From positions 1 to 64,000 of the forward strand of contig NZ_KE383908.1 of assembly GCF_000422705.1 (NCBI RefSeq): DNA of 64,000 bases, written 5' to 3'. The position numbers were made by a program, and so were the translations under genes. The DNA is from Flavobacterium soli DSM 19725. Its GTDB lineage: Bacteria > Bacteroidota > Bacteroidia > Flavobacteriales > Flavobacteriaceae. Below the pieces are notes generated by a model, which saw only the letters and a program-made list of their open reading frames with translations, made no database searches and was not told the DNA's origin. Of this stretch, positions 36,279 to 44,359 are shown in pieces. Numbering within the stretch: the first letter of the stretch is position 1; each line of letters starts with the position of its first letter.

Positions 36279-36627
36279 AAGGATATAACTTCTTGGATGC
36301 AATCAAAACCTCCTCTAAAACCTTATTATCAATAGTCTCAAGCGATACATACCGAAGTGATTTTACCAAGCTTCTTTTCTCCCCTACTAAATCGTCCTGA
36401 TGGATATCCAAATGAAAACCTTTCATAAAAGCCACATCCACGAATTGCTTTTTATGACTGGCATTGAAATAGCAAAATGGCTTCCCATTGAGATAATAAA
36501 ACGGAATTTTCCATTTGTATAGCAACTGCAATTCAGGAATAGTATGCTCTACAACAGCTTGCAAATGCAATAGAATTGACTTGTAGGGTTCAGGTTGATT
36601 GAGTATATAAAGTTCGGCTGGTTTCAT
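36277..36627 (-). CDS. DUF1801 (YdhG-like) protein
   Basis: A 116-residue soluble protein. The DUF1801 pattern is visible: PEPYKSILLHLQAVVEHTIP, then LLYKWKIPFYYLNGKPFCYF, and VDVAFMKGFHL later. Family members are small frataxin-like-fold proteins of unknown function, some linked to metal handling. The ATG at 36627 is close to the family start. It is transcribed away from the envelope regulon and its coding start lies about 50 bases from the operator of that regulon. Confidence 0.8.
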   Translation of the reverse strand: MKPAELYILNQPEPYKSILLHLQAVVEHTIPELQLLYKWKIPFYYLNGKPFCYFNASHKKQFVDVAFMKGFHLDIHQDDLVGEKRSLVKSLRYVSLETIDNKVLEEVLIASKKLYP

Positions 36628-36676
36628 GATTCAAAAATAAATGAAATTTTATTAGGTAGAAACTTTTTTTATCATT

Positions 36677-36695
36677 TACTTTGTAACTCAAAGTA
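36677..36695 (+). promoter_or_regulatory. Palindromic operator/promoter of the envelope regulon, copy 1
   Basis: TACTTTG-taact-CAAAGTA is a 19-base inverted repeat ending 7 bases before the ATG of the membrane protein gene. Its left half (TTACTTTG) also resembles a -7 element, so a bound regulator would block the promoter. A second copy with the same flanks lies at 38341-38357. Confidence 0.72.
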
Positions 36696-36702
36696 CTTTA
36701 GT

Positions 36703-37314
36703 ATGGAAGCGAATAAAAATCTTCAAGATATCGAGTATATCAAAAACATGATGAACAAATCGACACAGTTCATCTCCTTGAGTGGAATGGCGGGTGTTTT
36801 GGCTGGAGTGTATGCTCTTGTGGGTGCTTTTTATGTCAATTTTCTGATTGAAAGTCATGCATACGAATACATTACTTTGGAAAGTACAACATTCAGATTA
36901 ATTGTAGCAACGGCCTTTATAGTATTGTTTCTTTCCTTGATTACTGCTTATATCTTAACGGTTCGAAAAGCGAAAAAAATGGGCGAAAAAGTGTGGAATC
37001 CTTCCTCAAGAAGATTGGTTATGAATTTTGCAATTCCGTTGTTTACTGGTGGAATTTTTGCACTACTCCTTTTGAAAAACGGACATTACGGATTGATCTC
37101 TCCAGTGGTACTTATTTTTTATGGATTGGCCTGTGTAAATGCTAGCAAATATACCTTTAGGGACGTTCGCTATTTGGGAATTACCGAAATCATTTTGGGA
37201 TTGATTGCCATTGAATTTTCGGGCTATGGATTGCATTTTTGGGTAGTTGGTTTCGGAATTTGTCATATTTTTTATGGTGCTTTTATGTATTTTAAATACG
37301 AGAGGAATTCATGA
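36703..37314 (+). CDS. Six-helix membrane protein of a putative envelope regulon
   Basis: A 203-residue protein with an N-terminal amphipathic stretch (MEANKNLQDIEYIKNMMNKS) and about six hydrophobic segments. I do not recognise a named family. The ATG at 36703 is chosen because the operator lies directly upstream and a longer frame would run through it. It shares its operator with the Coq4-like gene, which places it in the same regulon as the winged-helix regulator and CreD. The gene between it and the regulator (37358-37918) has a different look. Confidence 0.78.
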   Translation: MEANKNLQDIEYIKNMMNKSTQFISLSGMAGVLAGVYALVGAFYVNFLIESHAYEYITLESTTFRLIVATAFIVLFLSLITAYILTVRKAKKMGEKVWNPSSRRLVMNFAIPLFTGGIFALLLLKNGHYGLISPVVLIFYGLACVNASKYTFRDVRYLGITEIILGLIAIEFSGYGLHFWVVGFGICHIFYGAFMYFKYERNS

Positions 37315-37357
37315 GAAAGCTTATTTATTTTTTATTAGTAATGATTAAAAAGTTAGC

Positions 37358-37918
37358 ATGACATTAGAAAGATTAAATAAAATTGGCCAGCAAACAGCTT
37401 TACTTTCATTCTTGTTTGGTACAACTATTTTTGCGGCTTATTTTTATACTTCAATGTCTGAATTACTTTTTATAGGCTATACTTTCATTATAATTGCAGG
37501 TTTAGTAAACATCAGAATTATAATTTCCATTTTATTAAAAACAAATGAAGATAAGGTACAGAGAAAAAAATCTATGAAAACTTGTGGTATAATGCTACTT
37601 AACATTCCTGCTCTACTACTATATTGTTGGATTGCAATAATCCTGATTAATACAATGAGAATAACCTTTACAAACACAACACGAATGAATTTGACTAACA
37701 TCAACATATTAGGTTGTGAAAAAATACATATTGACAAACTAAAAGTTGGCGAAAGCAAAACTGTTTGGGTTGAAATCACAGGAGATTGCTCAATCAATAT
37801 TGATTATCTAGCAAACGGAATTCAAAAAGAAGAAAGTGTTGAAAGCTATGTAACAAACGGCATGGGACAAAAAATAAACCATAAAATTGGAAAATTAAAC
37901 GAAGAACAAATCTATTAA
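37358..37918 (+). CDS. Hypothetical membrane protein with a periplasmic C-terminal domain
   Basis: A 186-residue protein with about four hydrophobic segments in the first 105 residues and then a soluble domain (NINILGCEKIHIDKLKVG, later ITGDCSINIDYLANG) with two Cys. No family is recognised. It is more AT-rich than its neighbours, has a different codon feel and lies between the two parts of the envelope regulon, so it could be a late insertion. It does not overlap either neighbour. Confidence 0.62.
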   Translation: MTLERLNKIGQQTALLSFLFGTTIFAAYFYTSMSELLFIGYTFIIIAGLVNIRIIISILLKTNEDKVQRKKSMKTCGIMLLNIPALLLYCWIAIILINTMRITFTNTTRMNLTNINILGCEKIHIDKLKVGESKTVWVEITGDCSINIDYLANGIQKEESVESYVTNGMGQKINHKIGKLNEEQIY

Positions 37919-37961
37919 AACAATAAAATCAAATACTGTAAGAGAAAAAGAATCAAGTCCT

Positions 37962-37969
37962 TACATTTG
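37962..37969 (+). promoter_or_regulatory. TACATTTG -7 box of the winged-helix regulator gene
   Basis: A perfect TAnnTTTG match, 53 bases before the TTG start of the regulator. No palindromic operator is seen here. Confidence 0.55.
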
Positions 37970-38022
37970 CAATAGTAGAGCCTAAAATAAAACGATACCC
38001 TAATTTACAGCACAAAATAAAT

Positions 38023-38319
38023 TTGAAAAACATCATCCAGAATATCAACAAAGCTTTTGATCATCGTATCCGTCTGGGTATCATGTCGATATTGATGGTA
38101 AACGAAAGTGCCGACTTCAATATGCTGAAGGAACTTTTGGGTGTAACCGATGGAAACCTGGCCAGCCACACCAAAGCCCTCGAAGCTGAAAATTATATCA
38201 TGATCGAAAAACAATTCATCGGTAAAAAGCCAAACACTAGATATATTGCTACAAAAGATGGAAAAAAAGCCTTCAGGGAACATATCGAAGCCCTTGAAAA
38301 ATTGATCCAGAAATCATAA
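38023..38319 (+). CDS. Winged-helix transcriptional regulator (MarR/ArsR-like)
   Basis: A 98-residue DNA-binding protein. The whole length is one winged helix: FDHRIRLGIMSILMVNESAD (helix 1), FNMLKELLGVTDGNLASHTK (helix-turn-helix) and NYIMIEKQFIGKKPNTRYIA (wing). It has no separate sensor domain. The start is a TTG at 38023. It sits between two genes carrying the ACTTTG-N5-CAAAGT operator and heads the Coq4-like/CreD genes, so it is the probable regulator of that set. In Bacteroidetes such regulators are commonly found next to CreD-like genes. Confidence 0.87.
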   Translation: MKNIIQNINKAFDHRIRLGIMSILMVNESADFNMLKELLGVTDGNLASHTKALEAENYIMIEKQFIGKKPNTRYIATKDGKKAFREHIEALEKLIQKS

Positions 38320-38340
38320 ACCAAAAAAATTTATTTATTT

Positions 38341-38357
38341 ACTTTGAAATTCAAAGT
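38341..38357 (+). promoter_or_regulatory. Palindromic operator of the envelope regulon, copy 2
   Basis: ACTTTG-aaatt-CAAAGT is a 17-base inverted repeat 19 bases upstream of the Coq4-like gene. Flanks match copy 1 (TTTACTTTG on the left, CTTT on the right). It lies between the regulator stop and the next ATG, so it defines an internal promoter. Confidence 0.72.
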
Positions 38358-38376
38358 TCTTTTAAAAAAATAAAAC

Positions 38377-38832
38377 ATGAAAGATTTGCTAATCGAAAAG
38401 CTGTATGAAGCCAGCAAAAAGCCCTATCAGAAATACTTCAAGAAAAATAAACCTTGGAATATTTCAAGAAGAGAATTATTGAGTCATGAAGAGCAGTCAT
38501 TGGGATTTCATCTGGGTTGTTTCCTGTTGAAACACGATTTTCAAATCCAAGAAAAACTCGAAGATCATGATGTTATCCACATCCTGACCAACACCGGAAT
38601 TTCTGTTCAAGACGAAATTGGGATGCAATATTACTTGCTTGGAAACGGGAAAAAAAGTCTTTATCTGTATATGGTTTTGTTATCGGGAACCATTTTTTAT
38701 CCAACGAAACTCAACTATTTTCTATCCGAATACAAAAGAGGAAAACAGGCATTGGAATTCCATTATTTGGATTTTTATAAGATGCTGAAAATTCCTGTAG
38801 CAGAAATTCAACACACCTTCAAAATAAAATAA
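38377..38832 (+). CDS. Coq4-like protein
   Basis: A 151-residue soluble, helical protein. The sequence HDVIH (residues 64-68) followed by eleven residues and E80 is the HDxxH-x11-E metal site of the Coq4 family, which in eukaryotes is needed for ubiquinone synthesis. It is shorter than Coq4 proper. Bacteroidetes use menaquinone, so a ubiquinone role is unlikely and a different lipid or quinone-related function must be assumed. It begins after operator copy 2 and is followed by creD after 38 bases. Domain call is based on the motif; role unknown. Confidence 0.7.
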   Translation: MKDLLIEKLYEASKKPYQKYFKKNKPWNISRRELLSHEEQSLGFHLGCFLLKHDFQIQEKLEDHDVIHILTNTGISVQDEIGMQYYLLGNGKKSLYLYMVLLSGTIFYPTKLNYFLSEYKRGKQALEFHYLDFYKMLKIPVAEIQHTFKIK

Positions 38833-38870
38833 AAAATAATAGTTTCAATAACCTTTAAAAACAATTAATC

Positions 38871-40229
38871 ATGGAAAACTCAGAAAATCAAGAACAGAAA
38901 CAAACCAATTTCTTCCAATCCGCTACCGCCAAGATGATCATGGTTGGAGTACTCACCTTATTTTTATTGATTCCGCTGGAATATGTCAAAAACCTGATCT
39001 TCGAACGCTCAGAACGAAAAAAAGAAGTTGTAAATGAAGTAACCGAATTATGGGGTCAAGATGTCCATTTTTACGGACCAACACTTAGAATTCCCTACAA
39101 AACGTATAGTGAAACATCTGTTGTAGATGCCAAAACTAAACAGGTTCAGATCCAGAAAACGGCCTATACTAATTATGCTTATTTTTTTCCAGAGCAATTA
39201 AAGAACAAATCGGATATCAAGAAAAATACATCCCTGAAACGTGGTCTTTATAACAACGTGGTCTTTACGGCAAATATGAATTTTGAGGGATTTTTCGGTA
39301 AACCAAATTTCGAAAAATTGCAAATAAAAAACGAAGATGTACTTTGGGACAAAGCTGTAATCATCGTAAAAACTAGCAACTTAAAAAGCATCAAGAGTGA
39401 TTTAAATATAAAATTAAACAATCAACTATTTGTCTTTGAATCCAAAGCCCAGGAAGATAAATTTTATGGCGAACTGGAAACCAATATTTTCGATTACAAT
39501 GCATTGAAATCGGACGAAAACATCAGCTTTAATTTCTCAATGCAATATAACGGAAGTAACAGCGTGAAGTTTATTCCTGTTGGAAAAACCACAACCGTAA
39601 GTATCGACTCTGATTGGGAATCGCCAAGCTTTGAAGGTTCGTTCGCTGCCAATACCGACTCGAAAACCATCAACAAAACAGGCTTTCATGCCGATTGGAA
39701 AGTACTCCACATCAACCGTCCATTTGCACAGCAACATCTTGAAAAGATGCCAAACCTAGACGAATTTCTTTTCGGAGTTAAGCTCATAGAAACAGTCGAC
39801 GAGTACCTGCAAAACGAAAGAGCATCTAAATACGGATTTCTTGTTATTGGCCTAACATTCCTAATCTTTTTCCTTATCCAATCCATCAGCAAAATCAGCA
39901 TCCACATCTTTCAATATAGTATGATTGGCTTGGCCTTGATCATGTTTTACACACTTTTAATCTCTATTACTGAGCATTCAAGTTTCACATTAGCCTACAT
40001 CGTCGCTGCCATTTCTGTAATCATAATGATCGTCCTCTACTCCTTCTCCATCTTAAAAATAAAGAAGTTTCCGGTCTTTATCGGTGCTGCACTAGCTGCA
40101 CTTTACACCTTTATTTTTGTCATCATACAGCTCGAAAACTACGCATTATTAGTAGGAAGCATCGGATTATTCCTGATTCTCGGAGCTGTGATGTATTTCT
40201 CCCGAAAAATAGATTGGAAAAACAACTAA
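38871..40229 (+). CDS. creD: CreD-family inner membrane protein
   Basis: A 452-residue protein. One N-terminal helix (about 20-38) is followed by a large extracytoplasmic region (VKNLIFERSERKKEVVNEV and HFYGPTLRIPY early; FEGSFAANTDSKT later). About six helices end the protein (residues 315-450). This is the CreD layout. CreD is linked to envelope stress and colicin or beta-lactam responses in enterobacteria. In this window there is no CreBC; control appears to be by the winged-helix regulator upstream. Confidence 0.9.
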   Translation: MENSENQEQKQTNFFQSATAKMIMVGVLTLFLLIPLEYVKNLIFERSERKKEVVNEVTELWGQDVHFYGPTLRIPYKTYSETSVVDAKTKQVQIQKTAYTNYAYFFPEQLKNKSDIKKNTSLKRGLYNNVVFTANMNFEGFFGKPNFEKLQIKNEDVLWDKAVIIVKTSNLKSIKSDLNIKLNNQLFVFESKAQEDKFYGELETNIFDYNALKSDENISFNFSMQYNGSNSVKFIPVGKTTTVSIDSDWESPSFEGSFAANTDSKTINKTGFHADWKVLHINRPFAQQHLEKMPNLDEFLFGVKLIETVDEYLQNERASKYGFLVIGLTFLIFFLIQSISKISIHIFQYSMIGLALIMFYTLLISITEHSSFTLAYIVAAISVIIMIVLYSFSILKIKKFPVFIGAALAALYTFIFVIIQLENYALLVGSIGLFLILGAVMYFSRKIDWKNN

Positions 40230-40248
40230 TCATTCAAATTTGGGCGTG

Positions 40249-40345
40249 ACCCCGAAAGAAAAATTCGGGGTCGGGCTATTCGCTCCCAATCTTTTGTTTT
40301 TTTAAAGAAAAAAAACAAAAGGATTTACGCTACTATCCCTCACGC
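40249..40345. repeat. Palindromic intergenic repeat element, copy 1
   Basis: A small hairpin (CCCCGAA...TTCGGGG, 40250-40270) is followed by CGCTCCCAATC and a long palindrome in which CTTTTGTTTTTTTAAAG faces its complement ending AAAAGGATT (about 40288-40325). The sequence continues ACGCTACTATCCCTCACGCG, known to me as a recurrent flavobacterial intergenic word. Related copies are at 51300-51375 and, inverted, at 57415-57515. Confidence 0.8.
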
Positions 40346-40387
40346 GAGCAACTTTGGCGATTACGTTTGCCAAAAACCTTTTCCAAT

Positions 40388-40422
40388 AAAAAAAGGCTGT
40401 CAAAATATTGACAGCCTTTTTT
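40388..40422 (+). terminator. Terminator downstream of creD
   Basis: GGCTGTCAA pairs with TTGACAGCC, flanked by A and T runs, so it can act in both directions. It is the same stem type as that at 45653. Confidence 0.85.
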
Positions 40423-40508
40423 AATATTTTTTTGGCCTTAACTAATTTATTTTAAACTTCCAAATTTACTTCTATGAATGTAATTGGTTACATCGCCGTG
40501 CACCTATT

Positions 40509-40538
40509 TTGTATTGAGCTGATTAATAATTAAATTTG
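40509..40538 (+). promoter_or_regulatory. Complete Bacteroidetes promoter (TTG-N19-TAAATTTG)
   Basis: TTG at 40509-40511 and TAAATTTG at 40531-40538 with exactly 19 bases between. The ATG of the next gene is 25 bases after the box. Confidence 0.75.
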
Positions 40539-40563
40539 TCATTAATAATAAAACATAAAATTT

Positions 40564-40917
40564 ATGAACAAGTTTTTAAAACAAATCACCCAAGACAAAT
40601 CCACCTTTGAAAAGACAGCAGTTAACTACGTAAAAGGCTTTGCAGGTATCCTCATGATGGAAAGTGCAAATACTAAAAATCCCGAAGTGAACGTAAATTT
40701 TATTGTCGAAAAATACAATGAAATGTTTTCCGCCTTTAAGAATCTCGCATCAGAAAGAGCCATTTCACTATTCGAAAAGTATGGTGAAAAACATGAGCCT
40801 TTCTTAAGATTTGCCGAGAACGAATTTTATGTAATATTCCTCAAGAAACACGGTGATATTCAAAAACTCCTGAGGGAACACAAAAACTATGATTCCCACT
40901 TGAGTTTTATCTTGTAG
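40564..40917 (+). CDS. Hypothetical soluble protein of 117 residues
   Basis: A helical, charged protein with no signal peptide (MNKFLKQITQDKSTFEKTAV; FIVEKYNEMFSAFKNLASE). I recognise no family. It has its own consensus promoter and stands alone between creD and a convergent lipoprotein gene. Confidence 0.72.
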   Translation: MNKFLKQITQDKSTFEKTAVNYVKGFAGILMMESANTKNPEVNVNFIVEKYNEMFSAFKNLASERAISLFEKYGEKHEPFLRFAENEFYVIFLKKHGDIQKLLREHKNYDSHLSFIL

Positions 40918-41002
40918 AAATCTTATATTAGTTTTGCTTTTAAATTGTTAGCTTATCTATTTTTTTCCCGAGCCGATAAATAAGATAAATAAATAATAAA
41001 AA

Positions 41003-41383
41003 TTACTCAATCACACGAACCGTAATTTGGTTTTTATCTTCCATTTTCCAGAAATCTCCCGTTACTTTTAGCATCTCTCCTACTTTCACTGACTTATATT
41101 GCTCATGATTAGTAAGATTTGAATGACTGATTGTTACATAATAATGTTCTTTTTCGGCCGTTTCCAATTTTGCCGTATAGCCATCCTTACCTGGAGTTAT
41201 TTCTACAACTTTCCCTTCAACTGTTTTAGTTTCTACTTCTGGAGTTTCAGGTTCAACAACCGAATCAGTTGCCACAACCTCTTGATTGTCTAGAACTTCA
41301 GTTTTTACTTCTACTTTCTTATTACAACTCGAAAGTGCAACAACACCTGATAAAACAACGATTTTAAAAAAATTATTTTTCAT
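41003..41383 (-). CDS. Hypothetical lipoprotein of 126 residues
   Basis: Lipoprotein signal ALSSC (Cys at about residue 20), an acidic, Val/Glu-rich linker (residues 25-55) and a C-terminal beta domain (VEGKVVEITPGKDGYTAKL; VKVGEMLKVTGDFWK) that looks like an OB-type fold. Function unknown. It is divergent from spoT. Confidence 0.75.
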   Translation of the reverse strand: MKNNFFKIVVLSGVVALSSCNKKVEVKTEVLDNQEVVATDSVVEPETPEVETKTVEGKVVEITPGKDGYTAKLETAEKEHYYVTISHSNLTNHEQYKSVKVGEMLKVTGDFWKMEDKNQITVRVIE

Positions 41384-41515
41384 TTTTTTTTTTGAGTTTT
41401 AGATGGTAAAGATACTGCTCCAATTCTAAAAAATATATTAAAAATAAAAGCATATTTTCAAAACTTGCACAATTAAAATCTTTATTCTACTTTTAGCTAA
41501 GCTATAAAAAGATTT

Positions 41516-43732
41516 ATGACCGAAATTGATATTGAACAAGAAAATAAAGCAATTGCAAAAGAGTATAAGGAATTACTCCGAATCAGCTATCAAACTTTAA
41601 CGGAAGACGACAAAAAACTCATCCGAAAAGCCTTTGATGTAGCCGTTGACGCACATAAGGATCAGAGAAGAAAATCAGGCGAAGCCTATATCTTCCATCC
41701 TATTGCTGTAGCAAAAATTGTAGCCTCAGAAATTGGCCTTGGAGCCACTTCGATCGCTGCAGCTTTGATGCATGATGTCGTGGAAGACACGGATATTACA
41801 GTTGAAGATATCGAAAAAATGTTCAATCCAAAAGTAGCACAATTGGTGGAAGGACTCACGAAAATTGCTCTTGTCCAAAAAGACATGAACGTTTCCATGC
41901 AAGCCGAAAATTTCAGGAAGATGTTACTAACATTGAATGATGATGTTCGGGTAATCCTGATAAAACTAGCCGATAGATTGCACAACATGCAAACCATGGA
42001 GTCGATGGTGGATTATAAGCAAACAAAAATTGCTTCGGAAACTTTATATATTTATGCTCCACTTGCCCATCGTTTGGGACTTTACAACATCAAATCGCAG
42101 CTTGAAGATTTAGGCTTAAAATATACTGAACCTCAAGTTTACAATGACATTGTTAGCAAGGTTAAAGAAACCAAAGAAGAACAGGACGAATATATCAAGA
42201 CCATTTCGGACGTTTTAAAGGAGTCCTTGAATGCCGAAAATATTGACTATGTAATCAAGGGAAGGCCAAAATCTATCTATTCGATTAGACGGAAAATGAA
42301 GGCTCAAAATGTGAGTTATGACGAGGTATATGATAAATTTGCCCTTCGAATTGTTTATAAATGCAATCCTCAAGAGGAAAAATTTATCGCCTGGAAAATA
42401 TATTCTATCGTGACCGATCATTATCGTCCGAGTCCGAGCCGCTTGAGAGATTGGATTTCTTCTCCGAAATCTACAGGCTACGAAGCTTTGCACATTACCG
42501 TCATGGGACCAAAAGGCCGTTGGGTTGAAGTGCAGGTTCGAAGTGAACGGATGGATGAAATCGCAGAAAAAGGTTATGCTGCACATTATAAATACAAACA
42601 AGGTGCAACTGAGGAAAGTGGCCTCGATGTTTGGCTGAATCTCTTGAAGGAAGCTCTGGAAAATCAGGAAACCAATGCGGTAGATTTTGTAGAAGATTTC
42701 AAAATGAATCTGTATTCAAAAGAGATTTTTGTCTTTACACCGAAAGGGGAAATAAAATCACTTCCAAAAGGTGCAACATCATTGGATTTTGCTTTCAGTA
42801 TACACTCTGCTGTTGGCGTTCATACCAGAGGAACACGTGTGAATGGGAAATTGGTTCCATTGAATCACGAACTCAAAAGTGGCGATCAGGTTGAAATTAT
42901 TACGTCTCCCAACCAAAAGCCTACCTCCCATTGGTTGGATTATGTGACGACAGCAAGGGCAAAAAATAAAATCAAGAGTGTTCTCAATGAAAATACTAAA
43001 AAAATTGCCGAAGACGGAAAAGAATTGTTAACCCGAAAGCTTCGACATTTGAAGATTACGGTTAACGAAACCATCATTAACGAACTGGTAATTTTCTTCA
43101 AATTAAAAACCAGCTTGGATTTATTTTACCGTGTTGGGATTGGTTCGATTGAAAACAGCCAATTGAAAGAATATGCTGCCTTGAAGAGTAATTCGATCAT
43201 GAATTTCTTCAAAAATAAAATCAAACGTTCACCTTCGCAACAGCCAGAAATTCACAAGGAAGAGCTAAGCAATAATTATGACATGCTTGTTTTTGGCGTA
43301 GACCAAGACAAACTAGATTATAAATTATCAACCTGTTGCAATCCGATTCCAGGTGATGAAGTTTTTGGATTTGTAACCATTAATGAAGGAATCAAGGTGC
43401 ATAAAAAAGACTGCCCGAATGCGATTAGCATGCAATCAAATTATGCTTACCGAATTATCCAAGCCAAATGGATTGACTCTTCCCAGCAGGAATTCAAGGC
43501 CATTTTGGACATTACAGGAATGGATAGTTTGGGATTAACCAACGAATTGACAAAGGTTATTTCGAGCAATATGCACGTGAATATTCAGAGTATTTCTTTG
43601 AGCAGTGAGGCAGGAATCTTCAAGGGACAAGTTGCAGTTATTGTTCAGAATAATACCATTTTGAAACGTTTGACCGACAACATCAAAAAAATCGACGGTA
43701 TTGATAAGGTGACTAGGGTTTATAAGAATTAG
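41516..43732 (+). CDS. spoT: Bifunctional (p)ppGpp synthetase/hydrolase (RelA/SpoT)
   Basis: A 738-residue stringent response enzyme. The HD hydrolase is intact (His61, HDVVEDTD from residue 86). The synthetase has GRPKSIYSIRRKM (about 249) and GYEALHITV (about 321). TGS follows (about 404-470; FVFTPKGEIKSLPKGATSLD). The C-terminus has a zinc-finger-like STCCNPIPGDEV and an ACT domain (about 655-738). Both activities appear functional, so it should make and degrade (p)ppGpp. It lies 112 bases upstream of the fur-like gene, which has its own promoter. Confidence 0.96.
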   Translation: MTEIDIEQENKAIAKEYKELLRISYQTLTEDDKKLIRKAFDVAVDAHKDQRRKSGEAYIFHPIAVAKIVASEIGLGATSIAAALMHDVVEDTDITVEDIEKMFNPKVAQLVEGLTKIALVQKDMNVSMQAENFRKMLLTLNDDVRVILIKLADRLHNMQTMESMVDYKQTKIASETLYIYAPLAHRLGLYNIKSQLEDLGLKYTEPQVYNDIVSKVKETKEEQDEYIKTISDVLKESLNAENIDYVIKGRPKSIYSIRRKMKAQNVSYDEVYDKFALRIVYKCNPQEEKFIAWKIYSIVTDHYRPSPSRLRDWISSPKSTGYEALHITVMGPKGRWVEVQVRSERMDEIAEKGYAAHYKYKQGATEESGLDVWLNLLKEALENQETNAVDFVEDFKMNLYSKEIFVFTPKGEIKSLPKGATSLDFAFSIHSAVGVHTRGTRVNGKLVPLNHELKSGDQVEIITSPNQKPTSHWLDYVTTARAKNKIKSVLNENTKKIAEDGKELLTRKLRHLKITVNETIINELVIFFKLKTSLDLFYRVGIGSIENSQLKEYAALKSNSIMNFFKNKIKRSPSQQPEIHKEELSNNYDMLVFGVDQDKLDYKLSTCCNPIPGDEVFGFVTINEGIKVHKKDCPNAISMQSNYAYRIIQAKWIDSSQQEFKAILDITGMDSLGLTNELTKVISSNMHVNIQSISLSSEAGIFKGQVAVIVQNNTILKRLTDNIKKIDGIDKVTRVYKN

Positions 43733-43808
43733 TAAATTAAATTTTGTTTTGTAATAGATTTCTAATTCATAATTTAAAATTCATAATTCCTAATTCATAA
43801 TTCTCACA

Positions 43809-43838
43809 TTGCCCTTTCAAAATAAAAAATTATCTTTG
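43809..43838 (+). promoter_or_regulatory. Complete promoter of the Fur-family gene (TTG-N19-TATCTTTG)
   Basis: TTG at 43809-43811 and TATCTTTG at 43831-43838 with exactly 19 bases between. The ATG is 6 bases after the box, so the transcript should be leaderless or almost so. The TTG could be mistaken for a start codon of the gene. Confidence 0.8.
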
Positions 43839-43844
43839 CAGGAT

Positions 43845-44321
43845 ATGACACTAATTTCAGTAGATAACAGTAAAAATCAGGAAATTGTAAAAAATGTTTT
43901 TACAAAATACCTTGAGAACAAAGGACATCGAAAAACTCCTGAACGCTATGCTATTCTTCAGGAAATATATGATAATGAGGAACATTTTGATATCGAAAAT
44001 TTGTATATCAAGATGAAAAACAAGAATTATCGTGTGAGTCGTGCTACACTTTATAACACCATCGAATTGTTGTTGGATTGTGCATTGGTTCGCAAGCACC
44101 AATTTGGACAAAACCAAGCACATTACGAAAAATCCTATTTCGACAAGCAGCATGATCACATTATCATGACCGATAGTGGGGAAGTAATTGAGTTTTGCGA
44201 CCCTAGAATTCAAACCATCAAAAAAACGATTGAAGAGATTTTTGACATCGAAATTCATAATCATTCACTTTACTTGTATGGAAATAAAAGAACTCCAAAC
44301 AAAGAACAGGAAAACATTTAA
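43845..44321 (+). CDS. Fur-family transcriptional regulator
   Basis: A 158-residue protein. The N-terminal winged helix has GHRKTPERYAILQEIYDNEEHFDIENLY and RVSRATLYNTIELLLDCALV; the C-terminal dimerisation and metal domain has HYEKSYFDKQHDHIIMTDSGEVIEFCD. The HDH and other His residues can bind metal, but the usual zinc-binding CxxC pairs are missing. Fur, PerR or Zur function cannot be separated. I start it at the ATG at 43845, because the longer frame begins with the -33 TTG of its own promoter. It is followed by purA after 38 bases. Confidence 0.92.
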   Translation: MTLISVDNSKNQEIVKNVFTKYLENKGHRKTPERYAILQEIYDNEEHFDIENLYIKMKNKNYRVSRATLYNTIELLLDCALVRKHQFGQNQAHYEKSYFDKQHDHIIMTDSGEVIEFCDPRIQTIKKTIEEIFDIEIHNHSLYLYGNKRTPNKEQENI

Positions 44322-44359
44322 CTACAAATAGGCATTAGGCCACAACTAACACACACAGA

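Larger units (their letters stand above)
40230..40563. other. Intergenic region after creD
   Basis: These 334 bases hold repeat copy 1, the terminator at 40388-40422 and the promoter at 40509-40538. No gene is seen. Confidence 0.6.

Noticed and set aside
43809..43844. TTG start for the Fur-family protein
   Set aside because: The TTG is at exactly the -33 position of a consensus promoter, and transcription would begin after it.
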